Shown piece after piece: positions 24,593 through 33,164 of a stretch of 64,000 bases of DNA. The position numbers and the translations under genes are program-made. Numbering within the stretch: the first letter of the stretch is position 1; every line of letters begins with the position of its first letter. The notes under the pieces were generated by a model that saw nothing but the letters and a program-made list of their open reading frames with translations, made no database searches and was not told the DNA's origin. The stretch is taken from positions 1,860,001-1,924,000 of the forward strand of contig OY970371.1 in NCBI GenBank assembly GCA_963718695.1, written 5' to 3'. The DNA is from Manganitrophus sp963718695 (GTDB lineage Bacteria > Nitrospirota > Nitrospiria > SBBL01 > Manganitrophaceae).

Positions 24593-25162
24593 TTAACTTC
24601 TATGCGCGTCTTTGACGAGGTCTTGCTCATCAACGATCAGCGTGATTTGAGCTCCCTGCGCAACTCCGTTTAATTTCGTCAACACAGGGACCTTCACCTC
24701 AAACGCTTTGGTCTCACCGCTGTCAAGACGGATAGATACCTTTCTGTCGAGCGGATCAAAGGAGTCGAGTGCTCCTTTAATCGTCTGAGGATGCCCAATC
24801 GTTCCACTCTCGGGGGATCGGGCCGTTTTCGCAGCGGCCTCTTGCTTTTGCATATCGATGATGAGGTTTCCTTCATCGATTTCTAAGAGCAAGCGATCTC
24901 CCTTTTGCAGCGAAGAGATGCCCTCTTTCTTTGCCTCCTCGATCGAGAAGTTTCGGAGGGTTCCCTCCTGCGTCTTCACGAAGACGACTCCCCAGTTCAT
25001 TCTCTGAACCTCCGCCGCGATGACTCGATGATGCGGCGTGGGCTCCCCAGACGGCAGCCGGAAGCCGCTCTTTAAGCTATCCGCCCCTTTCGCCGAAGAA
25101 ACCGGCATCAGGATCAACAGCAATAAAAAGAGAGAAATTGAAATCGCTCTCAGCCATTTCAT
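24593..25162 (-). CDS. Exported (periplasmic) protein of unknown function
   Basis: A 189-residue protein with a clear Sec signal peptide: M-K-W-L-R, a Leu-rich core (about 9-21) and V-S-S-A-K-G as the likely cleavage region. The mature part contains two repeated beta-rich units, each ending in a predicted strand followed by I-D-E-x-N or V-D-E-Q-D (residues about 55-110 and 135-185). This suggests a duplicated small beta domain. I use the ATG at 25162 preceded by AGGAGGTGG, as a longer upstream frame adds non-protein-like sequence. It is next to the stress cluster but in its own transcript. Confidence 0.75.
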   Translation of the reverse strand: MKWLRAISISLFLLLLILMPVSSAKGADSLKSGFRLPSGEPTPHHRVIAAEVQRMNWGVVFVKTQEGTLRNFSIEEAKKEGISSLQKGDRLLLEIDEGNLIIDMQKQEAAAKTARSPESGTIGHPQTIKGALDSFDPLDRKVSIRLDSGETKAFEVKVPVLTKLNGVAQGAQITLIVDEQDLVKDAHRS

Positions 25163-25462
25163 AGACACCACCTCCTTAATCATATTACTCATATTGATTG
25201 ATGGTACACCCTGGCGCATTGCGTGGCCTGCCAGGTAAGAGCGCCCGACAGGAGAGAAACGGTGCGCCAGCTGTTCTGGAGCGGAGATAATCATTGCATT
25301 TCGTTTCGTCAAGGGGGATCAATCTGATCCAGGCGAACAAACCCTGAGCGTTCCTCTGAATTAGAGATAAAATTTAGACACCATTCCCTGATCTACTGTT
25401 TGGTTCGGGCCGGAGCTTTGTCGTTGCTTCAATCGGAGGCGTTCGATTTCAAGGGAGAAATA
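25163..25462. other. Intergenic stretch
   Basis: 300 bases holding the promoter region of the exported protein gene (minus strand) and the 3' flank of the FtsH gene. No terminator hairpin with a T-run is obvious. Confidence 0.4.
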
Positions 25463-27460
25463 TCAAGAAGGAGAGGCAGATATTGTTGGGCCGTGAAAGC
25501 CATCTTCATACGCAGCTTTGGATGCGAGTGTCTCGTTTTTAGGCTTTTGTGTCTGCTCCGCCAGCAGCTGCATCAGCTCCGTCCCTTCGAGCGTCTCACG
25601 TTCTTTTAGACGATGAGCGAGCTGCTCAAGGGCCTCTTTATTCTTCGTCAACGTCTCCGTGACCTGCTGATGCACCTTCCCTAAAATCTTCGAAACCTCG
25701 TCATCAATTAATTGCGCGGTCCGCTCACTGTACTCCATACGATGGTTGATCGAAGGGGCTCCCTCTTTTAAGTAGACACTTCCTTGCGGGTCGGCAAACG
25801 CTTGCGGGCCGAGCTGGTGACTCATTCCGTAGACACAGACCATGTGGCGGGCGAGGCGAGTGGCTTTTTGCAGATCGTCCTGGGCGCCGGTGGACGCCTC
25901 TCTAAAAATAATCTCTTCGGCGACCCGGCCTCCGAGGAGGACGGCGATTTTATCTTCCAATTCTGATCGGGTCATCAGATAGCGATCCTCGGTCGGAAGC
26001 TGCATCGTGAACCCCAATGCGCCGATGCTGCGAGGGATGATCGAGACCTTGTGAACCGGATCGGCATGCTTCGACAGCATCGCCACCAGCGCATGTCCGA
26101 TCTCGTGGATGGCGACGATATCCCGATCTCGGGGACTTAACACCCGGCTTTTGCGTTCCAGCCCGGCCATCAGGCGGTCCGCGGCCCGATCGAGGGAGGT
26201 CTGATCAACCACCTCTTTTCCTTCCCGGACCGCAAGAAGGGCCGCCTCATTCATTAGGTTGGCGAGGTCGGCCCCGGAGAAACCGGGTGTCCGCGCGGCG
26301 AGCGTCCGAAGATCAACATCCGGCGCGAGACGAACCCGCCGCGCATGCACCTGCAGAATCCGAAGGCGCCCCGCCACGTCCGGAAGGTCGACGACGACCC
26401 GCCGGTCGAATCGGCCGGCCCGAAGCAGCGCCGGATCGAGCACCTCAGGACGGTTGGTGGCGGCCAGAAGGATCACCCCTTTTGAGGGATCGAAGCCGTC
26501 CATTTCGACCAGCAGCTGGTTGAGGGTCTGCTCCTGCTCGTCGTGACGTCCAAAGGGAGCGGCCGACGAGAGGCGCGACTTTCCGACCGCATCGAGCTCA
26601 TCGATGAAGATAATGCAGGGGGCTTTCTGCTTTGCCTGCTCAAAGAGATCGCGCACGCGGGCCGCCCCGACCCCGACGAACATCTCAATGAATTCCGATC
26701 CGCTGATCGAGAAGAAAGGGACCTTCGCTTCGCCGGCGATCGCTCGCGCCAGCAGTGTTTTCCCCGTTCCCGGAGGGCCGACCAGCAAAACCCCCTTCGG
26801 AATTCTCCCGCCCAAGGCTTGATAGCGTGCCGGCTGCTTTAAGAAATCGACGATCTCTCGCAGTTCCGCCTTCGCCTCTTCAACCCCGGCGACATCGTCA
26901 AAGGTCACCTTGATATCGTTTTCGCTGTAGATCTTCGCGCGGTTCTTTCCCAAGGTGAGCGGCGAGGTGAAACTGCTGTTCTGCGAAACGCGGCGCATCA
27001 GAAGCTGCCAGAAGAGCATCATCGCCGCAATCGGGAGAATCCAGCCGAAGAGAAGATTATTCCAGAACGTATTTTCGACATCCCCGCTGATCGTGACCCC
27101 GGCATCGAGCATCTGCTGAACCAATGCCGTCTTTTCTACTCCCGGGAGGTGAGACACTTTGAAGGTGACCGGCTGCAAATCCTCCATCCGATAGAGGGGG
27201 AAGAGCGGTTGTTGCTGTTCGGCGAGTTTTTTTAGATCTTCATCGATGGGAATTTCAGATTTTAAAGTGACGTGGATCTCGTCGGCGCCAATCACCGTGC
27301 TGTCGACCTTTCCATCCTTCACAAGCTGAATTAAGCGGCTGTAGGGGATCTCGACCGCTCCGGGTACCATGACGAGTGCTTGAAGAAAACTCAAGAAAAA
27401 TAAACCAACCATCAGATAAACCAAAAACATCTCGGTTTTATGACGGGCCGGAAGCTGCAT
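25463..27460 (-). CDS. ftsH: FtsH-type membrane AAA+ zinc protease
   Basis: The 665-residue protein is of FtsH length. An N-terminal membrane helix (about 11-30), a periplasmic segment and a second helix (about 135-155) precede the AAA+ module with Walker A G-P-P-G-T-G-K-T (near 230), Walker B I-I-F-I-D-E-L-D and the second region of homology (A-T-N-R-P-E-V-L-D-P-A-L-L-R-A-G-R-F-D). The zinc protease site is H-E-I-G-H (near 454), a natural variant of HEAGH. FtsH degrades misfolded membrane and soluble regulatory proteins. ATG at 27460 has AAGGAG upstream. It stands next to Hsp20 and rhomboid genes, as in mobile stress-tolerance islands, and is probably a second copy beside the chromosomal gene. 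Confidence 0.93.
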   Translation of the reverse strand: MQLPARHKTEMFLVYLMVGLFFLSFLQALVMVPGAVEIPYSRLIQLVKDGKVDSTVIGADEIHVTLKSEIPIDEDLKKLAEQQQPLFPLYRMEDLQPVTFKVSHLPGVEKTALVQQMLDAGVTISGDVENTFWNNLLFGWILPIAAMMLFWQLLMRRVSQNSSFTSPLTLGKNRAKIYSENDIKVTFDDVAGVEEAKAELREIVDFLKQPARYQALGGRIPKGVLLVGPPGTGKTLLARAIAGEAKVPFFSISGSEFIEMFVGVGAARVRDLFEQAKQKAPCIIFIDELDAVGKSRLSSAAPFGRHDEQEQTLNQLLVEMDGFDPSKGVILLAATNRPEVLDPALLRAGRFDRRVVVDLPDVAGRLRILQVHARRVRLAPDVDLRTLAARTPGFSGADLANLMNEAALLAVREGKEVVDQTSLDRAADRLMAGLERKSRVLSPRDRDIVAIHEIGHALVAMLSKHADPVHKVSIIPRSIGALGFTMQLPTEDRYLMTRSELEDKIAVLLGGRVAEEIIFREASTGAQDDLQKATRLARHMVCVYGMSHQLGPQAFADPQGSVYLKEGAPSINHRMEYSERTAQLIDDEVSKILGKVHQQVTETLTKNKEALEQLAHRLKERETLEGTELMQLLAEQTQKPKNETLASKAAYEDGFHGPTISASPS

Positions 27461-27645
27461 TGCTCACTCCTTCAATTTAAGATATCGAATCCTACCTACA
27501 CTTTAAATAACAGTGCGGTTTTTAAGATTCAAGGGGGATTGGGGCGGCTCCGGACAGTAGAAGGATTCGATATGGAGAGTTCGAAGGGTTTACTATGGAT
27601 CGAATTGGAATTATCTTTAAATTGGTCATCTTTCAGAGGGAAGTG

Positions 27646-27876
27646 ATGAAACGACCAATCGATCCCAAATCCATCAGCAAAATCATCTTTTGGATTCCAT
27701 TCGCGCTGCCGCTGATCGCGCTCCTAAAAGCGGCCCTGACGTGGATGGAAGCATCGGCGCAAATTCAGACGGCAGCCGACACTCTTTTTATCATTTTCGT
27801 ATTGGCGCTGATTGCCTTCAATATTTATACTTGGGCTCAGAGAAAGAAAATGGAGCCCCCGAAAACTCGATCGTAA
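27646..27876 (+). CDS. Small two-helix membrane protein
   Basis: A 76-residue protein with two hydrophobic helices, about residues 10-30 and 43-63, and a basic C-terminus R-K-K-M-E-P-P-K-T-R-S. I use ATG 27646 preceded by GAGGGAAG; an ATG at 27595 would add 17 residues. Not recognised. It is divergent from the protease gene and belongs by position to the stress cluster. Confidence 0.6.
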   Translation: MKRPIDPKSISKIIFWIPFALPLIALLKAALTWMEASAQIQTAADTLFIIFVLALIAFNIYTWAQRKKMEPPKTRS

Positions 27877-28234
27877 AAGCGATTAAATACCGTCGCCTCC
27901 CCCCAGGAGCGTGCCCTCTTGACACCGAACCGGCGCGATTTATTTTAAAGATGTGAGGGATGGAAGGGGCTGCCCCTTCCAGAGGATCGTTTCGATCAGT
28001 TCAATTCCTAACCTCAATCCCTCCTCTGCCTGATTTTCGGTTTGCTTTTAAAGCAGCCGACATTGGAAAGGCAGGTGTGGGGTGCGGATTGAGTGGGATC
28101 TACCATTGCTGCTCGAAACCTTCCCCTGTGTAGCCTCTCTCCTCCCTCTGCTTGAAGCATCTTAAAAATACGTTGACTTCGGCTCCCTCGCCTTAAGACG
28201 GCAGGGTGCCGGCATTCTCATCAGAAGGAGGTGA
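27877..28234. other. Intergenic region before the first Hsp20 gene
   Basis: About 360 bases, no gene seen. A TTGACT hexamer followed by a weak TAAGAC lies about 65 bases before the Hsp20 start; I could not identify a heat-shock sigma consensus or a ROSE-like structure with confidence. Confidence 0.4.
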
Positions 28235-28654
28235 ATGGCTATGACTTCTTTGATCATGAAACCGTTTGCAGATCTTGCAGAAATCACAAACAGCCTCTTT
28301 CAGGCCGTACAGGATGAGCAGGCGGCTGTCACTTGGAGCCCCGCGGTCGATGTATATGAAGATGAGAACCAGCTGACGATCATTGCCGATCTTCCGGGCG
28401 TCGACTCTAAATCGATCGAGATGAAGATCCAGGGGGACATGCTCTGGTTCCGGGGCGAGCGCACGCCGAGCTACGGCGAGAAAGCCCAGCTCTTCTGTGT
28501 GGAGCGGGCCAGCGGTGCATTCCTCCGAACGATCGTGCTGCCGGCCTACGTGAACACAGAAGCGGTCAAAGCACACTGTGAGAATGGGGTGCTGACGATC
28601 ACACTGCCGAAGAAAGCGGAGGCAAAACCACGGCAGATCGCCATTGAAGGATAA
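28235..28654 (+). CDS. Small heat-shock protein (Hsp20/alpha-crystallin)
   Basis: A 139-residue Hsp20. The alpha-crystallin domain covers residues about 35-135 with V-D-V-Y-E-D-E-N-Q-L-T-I-I-A-D-L-P-G-V and the conserved G-V-L-T-I-T-L-P strand. It is an ATP-independent holdase that keeps unfolded proteins soluble. AAGGAGG lies directly upstream; a second in-frame ATG two codons later has better spacing. Unlike the second Hsp20 at 29898, it has a short N-terminal arm and an extra Cys-rich strand (L-F-C-V-E-R-A-S). The rhomboid gene follows after 65 bases. Confidence 0.92.
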   Translation: MAMTSLIMKPFADLAEITNSLFQAVQDEQAAVTWSPAVDVYEDENQLTIIADLPGVDSKSIEMKIQGDMLWFRGERTPSYGEKAQLFCVERASGAFLRTIVLPAYVNTEAVKAHCENGVLTITLPKKAEAKPRQIAIEG

Positions 28655-28719
28655 ATCGTCACCCGTCCTCCGGAAGGCAGGGGAGCACCCCTGCCTTCTT
28701 TGTTTAAAGAGGTTGGCTC

Positions 28720-29442
28720 GTGATTCCACTAGAAGATACCGCTCCGAGGAGAAATCTGCCGCTCATCACCGGGGGATTGATTCTGGTCAACGGGATGATC
28801 TTCCTTTATGAACTGCTGCTCCCGAGGTCTCTTAAAGAGGAGTTCTTTTATCTCCTCGGGATCGTTCCGGCTCGATTCACCCATCCCGACTGGGCGGCGT
28901 GGGTCGGATTCCCGGTTGATGATTACTGGCCTTTTCTCACCCATCTGTTTCTGCACAGCGGGTGGGTCCATTTCCTCGGCAATATGTGGACGCTCTGGAT
29001 CTTCGGGGATAACGTGGAAGACCGGATGGGATCGATCCGCTTCTTACTCTTTTATCTTCTCTGTGGTCTGCTCGCCGGAATCGTCCACTCGGTTTCGAAT
29101 CCGGCCTCAGTACTTCCTGCCGTCGGTGCCTCCGGCGCCATCGCCGGTGTGATGGGGGCCTACTTCTTCCTTTTTCCCAACGCTCGCGTGAGGGTCTTCT
29201 TCCCGCTCTTTCTTCTTCCGCTCTTTTTCGAAGTCCATACGGTGACTTTTTTCGGTACTTGGTTCCTCACGCAGATTCTAGGGGGTGTTTTGGCCGATGC
29301 ATCGGAAGCCGGCGGGGTGGCCTGGTGGGGACATCTCGGCGGATTCGCGGCGGGTGTTTTGTTCTATCGATTTTTCTTAAAACCGATTCAAGATGAAGGC
29401 GGGAGCAGGATAAAAATTGGGATCGAGAGGCTTCCGCTGTGA
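28720..29442 (+). CDS. Rhomboid-family intramembrane serine protease
   Basis: This 240-residue protein has six or more membrane helices. The catalytic dyad is present: Ser138 in G-A-S-G-A-I-A-G and His205 in G-H-L-G-G-F-A-A-G, plus the H-x-x-x-N motif (H84, N88) in the second helix. Rhomboids cleave within the membrane near helix-breaking residues. The start is GTG at 28720, preceded by AGAGG at seven bases. It sits between two Hsp20 genes and may serve membrane quality control along with the neighbouring FtsH. Confidence 0.92.
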   Translation: MIPLEDTAPRRNLPLITGGLILVNGMIFLYELLLPRSLKEEFFYLLGIVPARFTHPDWAAWVGFPVDDYWPFLTHLFLHSGWVHFLGNMWTLWIFGDNVEDRMGSIRFLLFYLLCGLLAGIVHSVSNPASVLPAVGASGAIAGVMGAYFFLFPNARVRVFFPLFLLPLFFEVHTVTFFGTWFLTQILGGVLADASEAGGVAWWGHLGGFAAGVLFYRFFLKPIQDEGGSRIKIGIERLPL

Positions 29443-29463
29443 GGTGGCGTCAAAATAGGCTCC

Positions 29464-29492
29464 TTGACACGGTCTGTTTCAGAATTAATTAT
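29464..29492 (+). promoter_or_regulatory. Sigma-70-type promoter
   Basis: TTGACA (29464-29469), 17 bases, AATTAT (29487-29492), about 33 bases before the small membrane protein start at 29525. It may also drive the second Hsp20 gene downstream. Confidence 0.6.
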
Positions 29493-29524
29493 CGAATTGG
29501 ATATATCTTTGGGAGAGAGGCTTT

Positions 29525-29710
29525 ATGTCACACTTGTTGGAACTGCTTCAAAATATCATCATTTCCGCTGGGCTGCTCTGGGCGCTAGCGTTAACACTCT
29601 GGGCAGTCGGGGTCCTGCTCTATGATAGGGTGCAGCGTCGCACCCGCCGGATGCATTGGAGATTCCCGATTCCACCGCTCTCAAACCAGCCGAAACGAGC
29701 AGAGGGATAA
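29525..29710 (+). CDS. Small single-helix membrane protein
   Basis: A 61-residue protein with one long hydrophobic helix (about residues 10-33) and a strongly basic C-terminal part with Y-D-R-V-Q-R-R-T-R-R, so the C-terminus should face the cytoplasm. Not recognised. GAGAGG precedes the ATG, and a good promoter lies just upstream. It is similar in layout, but not clearly in sequence, to the small membrane proteins at 30639 and 31046. Confidence 0.6.
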   Translation: MSHLLELLQNIIISAGLLWALALTLWAVGVLLYDRVQRRTRRMHWRFPIPPLSNQPKRAEG

Positions 29711-29897
29711 GTGCGGACGCCTCCGCTCCGGATGCCGCTTCCGATCCTATGAAGAGAGGTTCCTGGAGTAAGGGGGGTGATTGCAGATGGCATCTCGGCT
29801 GAGAGATGGCTGCGATGTGATGCTCAGCTTGCCGAAGCAAGCAGAGTTTGTGTATTCGCATCAACTTAAAACTTAAAACGAACAAAGGAGGTGTACG

Positions 29898-30374
29898 ATG
29901 GCTTTTGGACAATTGCTGCCGCGACGGCGCTCGCGGGTGACGGAGGTCGTGAATCCGCGCCGAGAGATGGAGAAGATGTTTGATCATTTCTTCAAAAATT
30001 TTCGGGATCTGACCGACTGGGAGCCGCAGTCTCTCTTCAGAGGGGCTAATTTTCCTTCTATCGATATGTACGAGGAGAAAGACAAATATGTGGTGAAAGC
30101 GGAAGTCCCAGGCTATGAGAAGGATAACATTAAAATCTCCATGATCGATCAGACCCTACAGCTTCGGGGTGAGATCAAGCAGGAAGAGGAGAAGGAAGAG
30201 CGGAACTATCATTATAATGAGCGCTACTATGGAAGCTTCGTACGTGAGATTCCGCTCCCTTCCGCGGTGAACGCCGATCAAATCCGCGCGACGTTTAAAA
30301 GCGGTGTTTTGACGGTTGAGCTTCCAAAATCAAAAGAGGCGTTGCCGAAAGAAATCAAAATCGAAGAGAAATGA
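29898..30374 (+). CDS. Small heat-shock protein (Hsp20), second copy
   Basis: A 158-residue Hsp20 of the class with an Arg-rich N-terminus and M-F-D-H-F-F motif. The alpha-crystallin domain spans about 50-150, with F-P-S-I-D-M-Y-E-E-K-D-K-Y-V-V-K-A-E-V-P-G and G-V-L-T-V-E-L-P-K near the C-terminus. It is a holdase chaperone. AAAGGAGG precedes the ATG. It differs from the first Hsp20 (28235) and so is not a recent duplicate. Paired Hsp20 genes next to ftsH recall transmissible heat-resistance loci, here with rhomboid instead of ClpK. Confidence 0.93.
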   Translation: MAFGQLLPRRRSRVTEVVNPRREMEKMFDHFFKNFRDLTDWEPQSLFRGANFPSIDMYEEKDKYVVKAEVPGYEKDNIKISMIDQTLQLRGEIKQEEEKEERNYHYNERYYGSFVREIPLPSAVNADQIRATFKSGVLTVELPKSKEALPKEIKIEEK

Positions 30375-30638
30375 AAAATCGCGCGGAGGAAGTGACCGTT
30401 TGGTAGCCGGAACACTCCTCCGCGACCCCTACTCCCCGCAATCCACATTCTGCAATGTTAATCTGGGTCCATTTCCCTATCGTGTCTACTTTTATCCAAC
30501 AGTCCCGGCCTGTCGGTTTGAAGTTAACATGAAATCACTCCAGGCGACTTCCTTTTAACTCCTGTGAGGGATACACTTCCCCTTGAAAATGGGGTCTCCA
30601 TGGTTTATCTCTTCGATTGAGAAAGGAGGTGAGTGTCT

Positions 30639-30917
30639 ATGATGACAGTAAGAACGGCACCTAATCTCTTGAAGCGATTTCCGACCTCTCCCTTCCGCTT
30701 CCGCGATTTTATTGGAAAGCAAGGGAGCAAGATTAATGCATTGAAAGAGGTCGTCGCTAAACGGTGGTCTGAGTCGGTAGCTGCCCCCGGATTCGATCTG
30801 CTCTATGAGGCGTTGTACCGGTATGGACTCTATTTAGCCCTCTACGGTTCTCTTGTTTACTTCGCCTGGGTGCTCTGGACCATGGACGGCAGCGGCGGCC
30901 AAGCGGTTATCCAGTAA
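30639..30917 (+). CDS. Small membrane-associated protein
   Basis: A 92-residue protein with an N-terminal basic region (R-F-P-T-S-P-F-R-F-R-D-F) and one C-terminal hydrophobic helix (about 60-82) rich in Tyr and Leu. No known family. AGGAGG lies nine bases before the ATG at 30639; the alternative GTG at 30633 is too close. It follows the second Hsp20 by 264 bases. Confidence 0.6.
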   Translation: MMTVRTAPNLLKRFPTSPFRFRDFIGKQGSKINALKEVVAKRWSESVAAPGFDLLYEALYRYGLYLALYGSLVYFAWVLWTMDGSGGQAVIQ

Positions 30918-31045
30918 TCTACTTTCGAGGCGGGTCGGCGAAGAGCCGGCCCGCCAAAGAATACGCCCGCTTCTCGGTAATATTTTTATTAAGTTCATCC
31001 TGTGGAAGAGATCATTCCATAGGAGAGGTTATTTCGGAGGACACC

Positions 31046-31264
31046 ATGGATATCAAGATCTTTTTCGAGTGGACCTTGATTCTGGCGGTTGTACTCTGGC
31101 CGCTTTGGGCGATACTCTATGCCTCATCGTACGAAATTTATAAATGGGTCAAACCTGTACTCGTGAACGCTCCTTTAAAATTAAAAGTTCACCTGCGGAA
31201 GCTGCGGCCTCGATTCGTTTGGGAGGCCGATTACCTCCGTCGCCTGCATACTCGTGACTCTTAA
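31046..31264 (+). CDS. Small single-helix membrane protein
   Basis: The 72-residue protein has a hydrophobic helix (about residues 6-28) and a basic C-terminus with K-L-K-V-H-L-R-K-L-R-P-R. GGAGG is five bases upstream of the ATG. Not recognised. It is the last plus-strand gene of the stress cluster. Confidence 0.6.
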   Translation: MDIKIFFEWTLILAVVLWPLWAILYASSYEIYKWVKPVLVNAPLKLKVHLRKLRPRFVWEADYLRRLHTRDS

Positions 31265-31739
31265 AGGAACAAGCGAATGTTCAATTTGTGGAAAGTACAG
31301 ATTATCCCGAGTATTAGCCGGCCGACCCATTCTACGACAGTGCGAGCTGCGGGAGCTTTATTAAAAAACTCAAGTAGGTATCACCCTTCAGAAGAGTTCG
31401 AGCAAACCGCATTCTCTGGAGCGCTCCGCCAGAATGCAATTCTTTTGAATCCATGAAGCGGGAGAGGATGAAGGATTTCATCCAACAACTGTGCTAAATT
31501 AATCAGGCTCATGAGACGTAATCTCATTTAGGTCATTTTTTAAAGTACTATCGATAATTCGAGCTCTGATCAAATGTACTGAGTGTGGCTGAATTTGTGC
31601 CGGGTGTACCAAAGGTGAGAAATTCGGTCAGAACAAGTATTTCCACTTGAACTATTGCACATGGGAAGATCTGGATGCTGCTTAGTTCAGGAAGAAGCCG
31701 GGCTTTCAATATCTATAAAAGGAATCGGAATTCAGCAAC
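31265..31739. other. Gene-free stretch between convergent gene groups
   Basis: About 475 bases without a convincing gene. It separates the plus-strand stress cluster from the minus-strand FadL-kinase operon, so both end here; no clear terminator hairpin was identified. Confidence 0.45.
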
Positions 31740-33164
31740 TCACTCCACCTCCCCCGATTTCGTGAGATCATACCTTTTCAATAATCGGATGAAGTGGGTT
31801 CTGTTGAGGCCCAGGAGTCTGGCGGCCTCGGATTGATTGCCATCAGCCCTTTCGAGGGCGGACCTCAACAATGTCTTTTGATATTCCTGAACTAATTTCT
31901 TGTAATTGCCGATGGTCGCGAGAGTGACTGTGTCCGGATCTATTTTCGATGCGTCCCCTGCCTCCTCCGGTCGCATCCCGCCGCCCGAGAGGGAAAGGTC
32001 AATGTGCTTGGGCGCCAGATATTGCGACTGGCAGGCCATCAGCGCCCGATGAAGGGTCTTGGCCAATTCCCGGACGTTTCCCGGCCAGTCATAGGCAATC
32101 AGTTTATCCAGCGCTTGCGGGAGCATCTCGACCGTTCTCCCCGTCTGAGACCGGAATTGATCCAGGAGATGACGGACCAACAGCGGGATATCATCACGAC
32201 GGTCCCGCAGAGGGGGCAATACAATCCGCACCTCGTTCAAACGAAAATAGAGATCTTCCCGAAACCTCCCCGATTCGATCGCGGTTCTGAAATCGATATT
32301 CGTCGAGGAGATGACCTGCGCACGGAGAACAAGCTCCTCTCCGCCGAGCGGTCTGAATCTTCTCTCTTCCAGGACTCTCAGGAGCTTGGCCTGAAGTCCG
32401 ATGCTCATGTTTCCGATTTCATCCAGCAGGAATGTTCCTTCCTTCGCGGCTTCCAATTTTCCGATCAGCGACTCTCTGTTATGGAATCCGGGGTAATGTG
32501 CCTTCACTCCGAAAAGCTCACTTTCCAAGACGGTTTCCGGAACCGACCCACAATCGATCGAGATAAACGGCGCGTTGGATCCCTTCCGGGCATGAATGGC
32601 CTGCGCGACGAGTTCCTTTCCGGTTCCGCTTTCTCCCAGAATCAACACGGTGGAACGGCTCCATGCGACCTTTTCGATCAGCGCGTAGACCTGACACATC
32701 TTGGGCGATTTTCCGACGATCACCCTGCCGGGACCGAAGGCAAATCCGTTATGAAGATCGATCTGGGTCTGAATCAGCTTTTCCAGGCGCATTCTCTTCA
32801 AAGCCTGATTGATTCTGAAGGGAAGAAGCTCATAGAGAGAATGATCTTTGACGATATAATCGACCGCTCCCAATTCGATCGCCTTGTTGATCATCGCGCT
32901 GTCGCTCTGGGCGCTGATGGTAATGATCGAAAGATCGGACCGATCCTCCAACGCGCAGGAGATGAAGTCCAGGCCTCCCTGAGGCGTCCCGTCGAACGTC
33001 AGATCGAGAAGCACCAAGTCCGGTGGCCTCTCCTGAAGCGCGCGCAGCCCGGCCGAAGGCTCCTTCGCAACCTCGATCGCGTAACCGCTTGATCTAAGGG
33101 CGTCGCGGTAAAGTTTGGCGTAACGAGGATCGTCCTCAACGATCAGAATCCGGCCGTTCTCCAT
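31740..33164 (-). CDS. NtrC-like response regulator lacking the GAFTGA loop
   Basis: A 474-residue three-domain regulator. The receiver has Asp54 as phosphorylation site with acidic E-D-D near residue 10 and Lys106. The AAA+ domain has Walker A G-E-S-G-T-G-K-E (177-184) and Walker B L-L-D-E-I-G. The C-terminus has a Fis-type helix-turn-helix (N-Q-S-E-A-A-R-L-L-G-L-N-R-T). At 223-228, where sigma-54 activators carry GAFTGA, it has H-Y-P-G-F-H, so contact with sigma-54 is doubtful and it may act with sigma-70 or as a repressor. The start overlaps the kinase stop by 29 bases, making it the partner of that kinase. Confidence 0.88.
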   Translation of the reverse strand: MENGRILIVEDDPRYAKLYRDALRSSGYAIEVAKEPSAGLRALQERPPDLVLLDLTFDGTPQGGLDFISCALEDRSDLSIITISAQSDSAMINKAIELGAVDYIVKDHSLYELLPFRINQALKRMRLEKLIQTQIDLHNGFAFGPGRVIVGKSPKMCQVYALIEKVAWSRSTVLILGESGTGKELVAQAIHARKGSNAPFISIDCGSVPETVLESELFGVKAHYPGFHNRESLIGKLEAAKEGTFLLDEIGNMSIGLQAKLLRVLEERRFRPLGGEELVLRAQVISSTNIDFRTAIESGRFREDLYFRLNEVRIVLPPLRDRRDDIPLLVRHLLDQFRSQTGRTVEMLPQALDKLIAYDWPGNVRELAKTLHRALMACQSQYLAPKHIDLSLSGGGMRPEEAGDASKIDPDTVTLATIGNYKKLVQEYQKTLLRSALERADGNQSEAARLLGLNRTHFIRLLKRYDLTKSGEVE

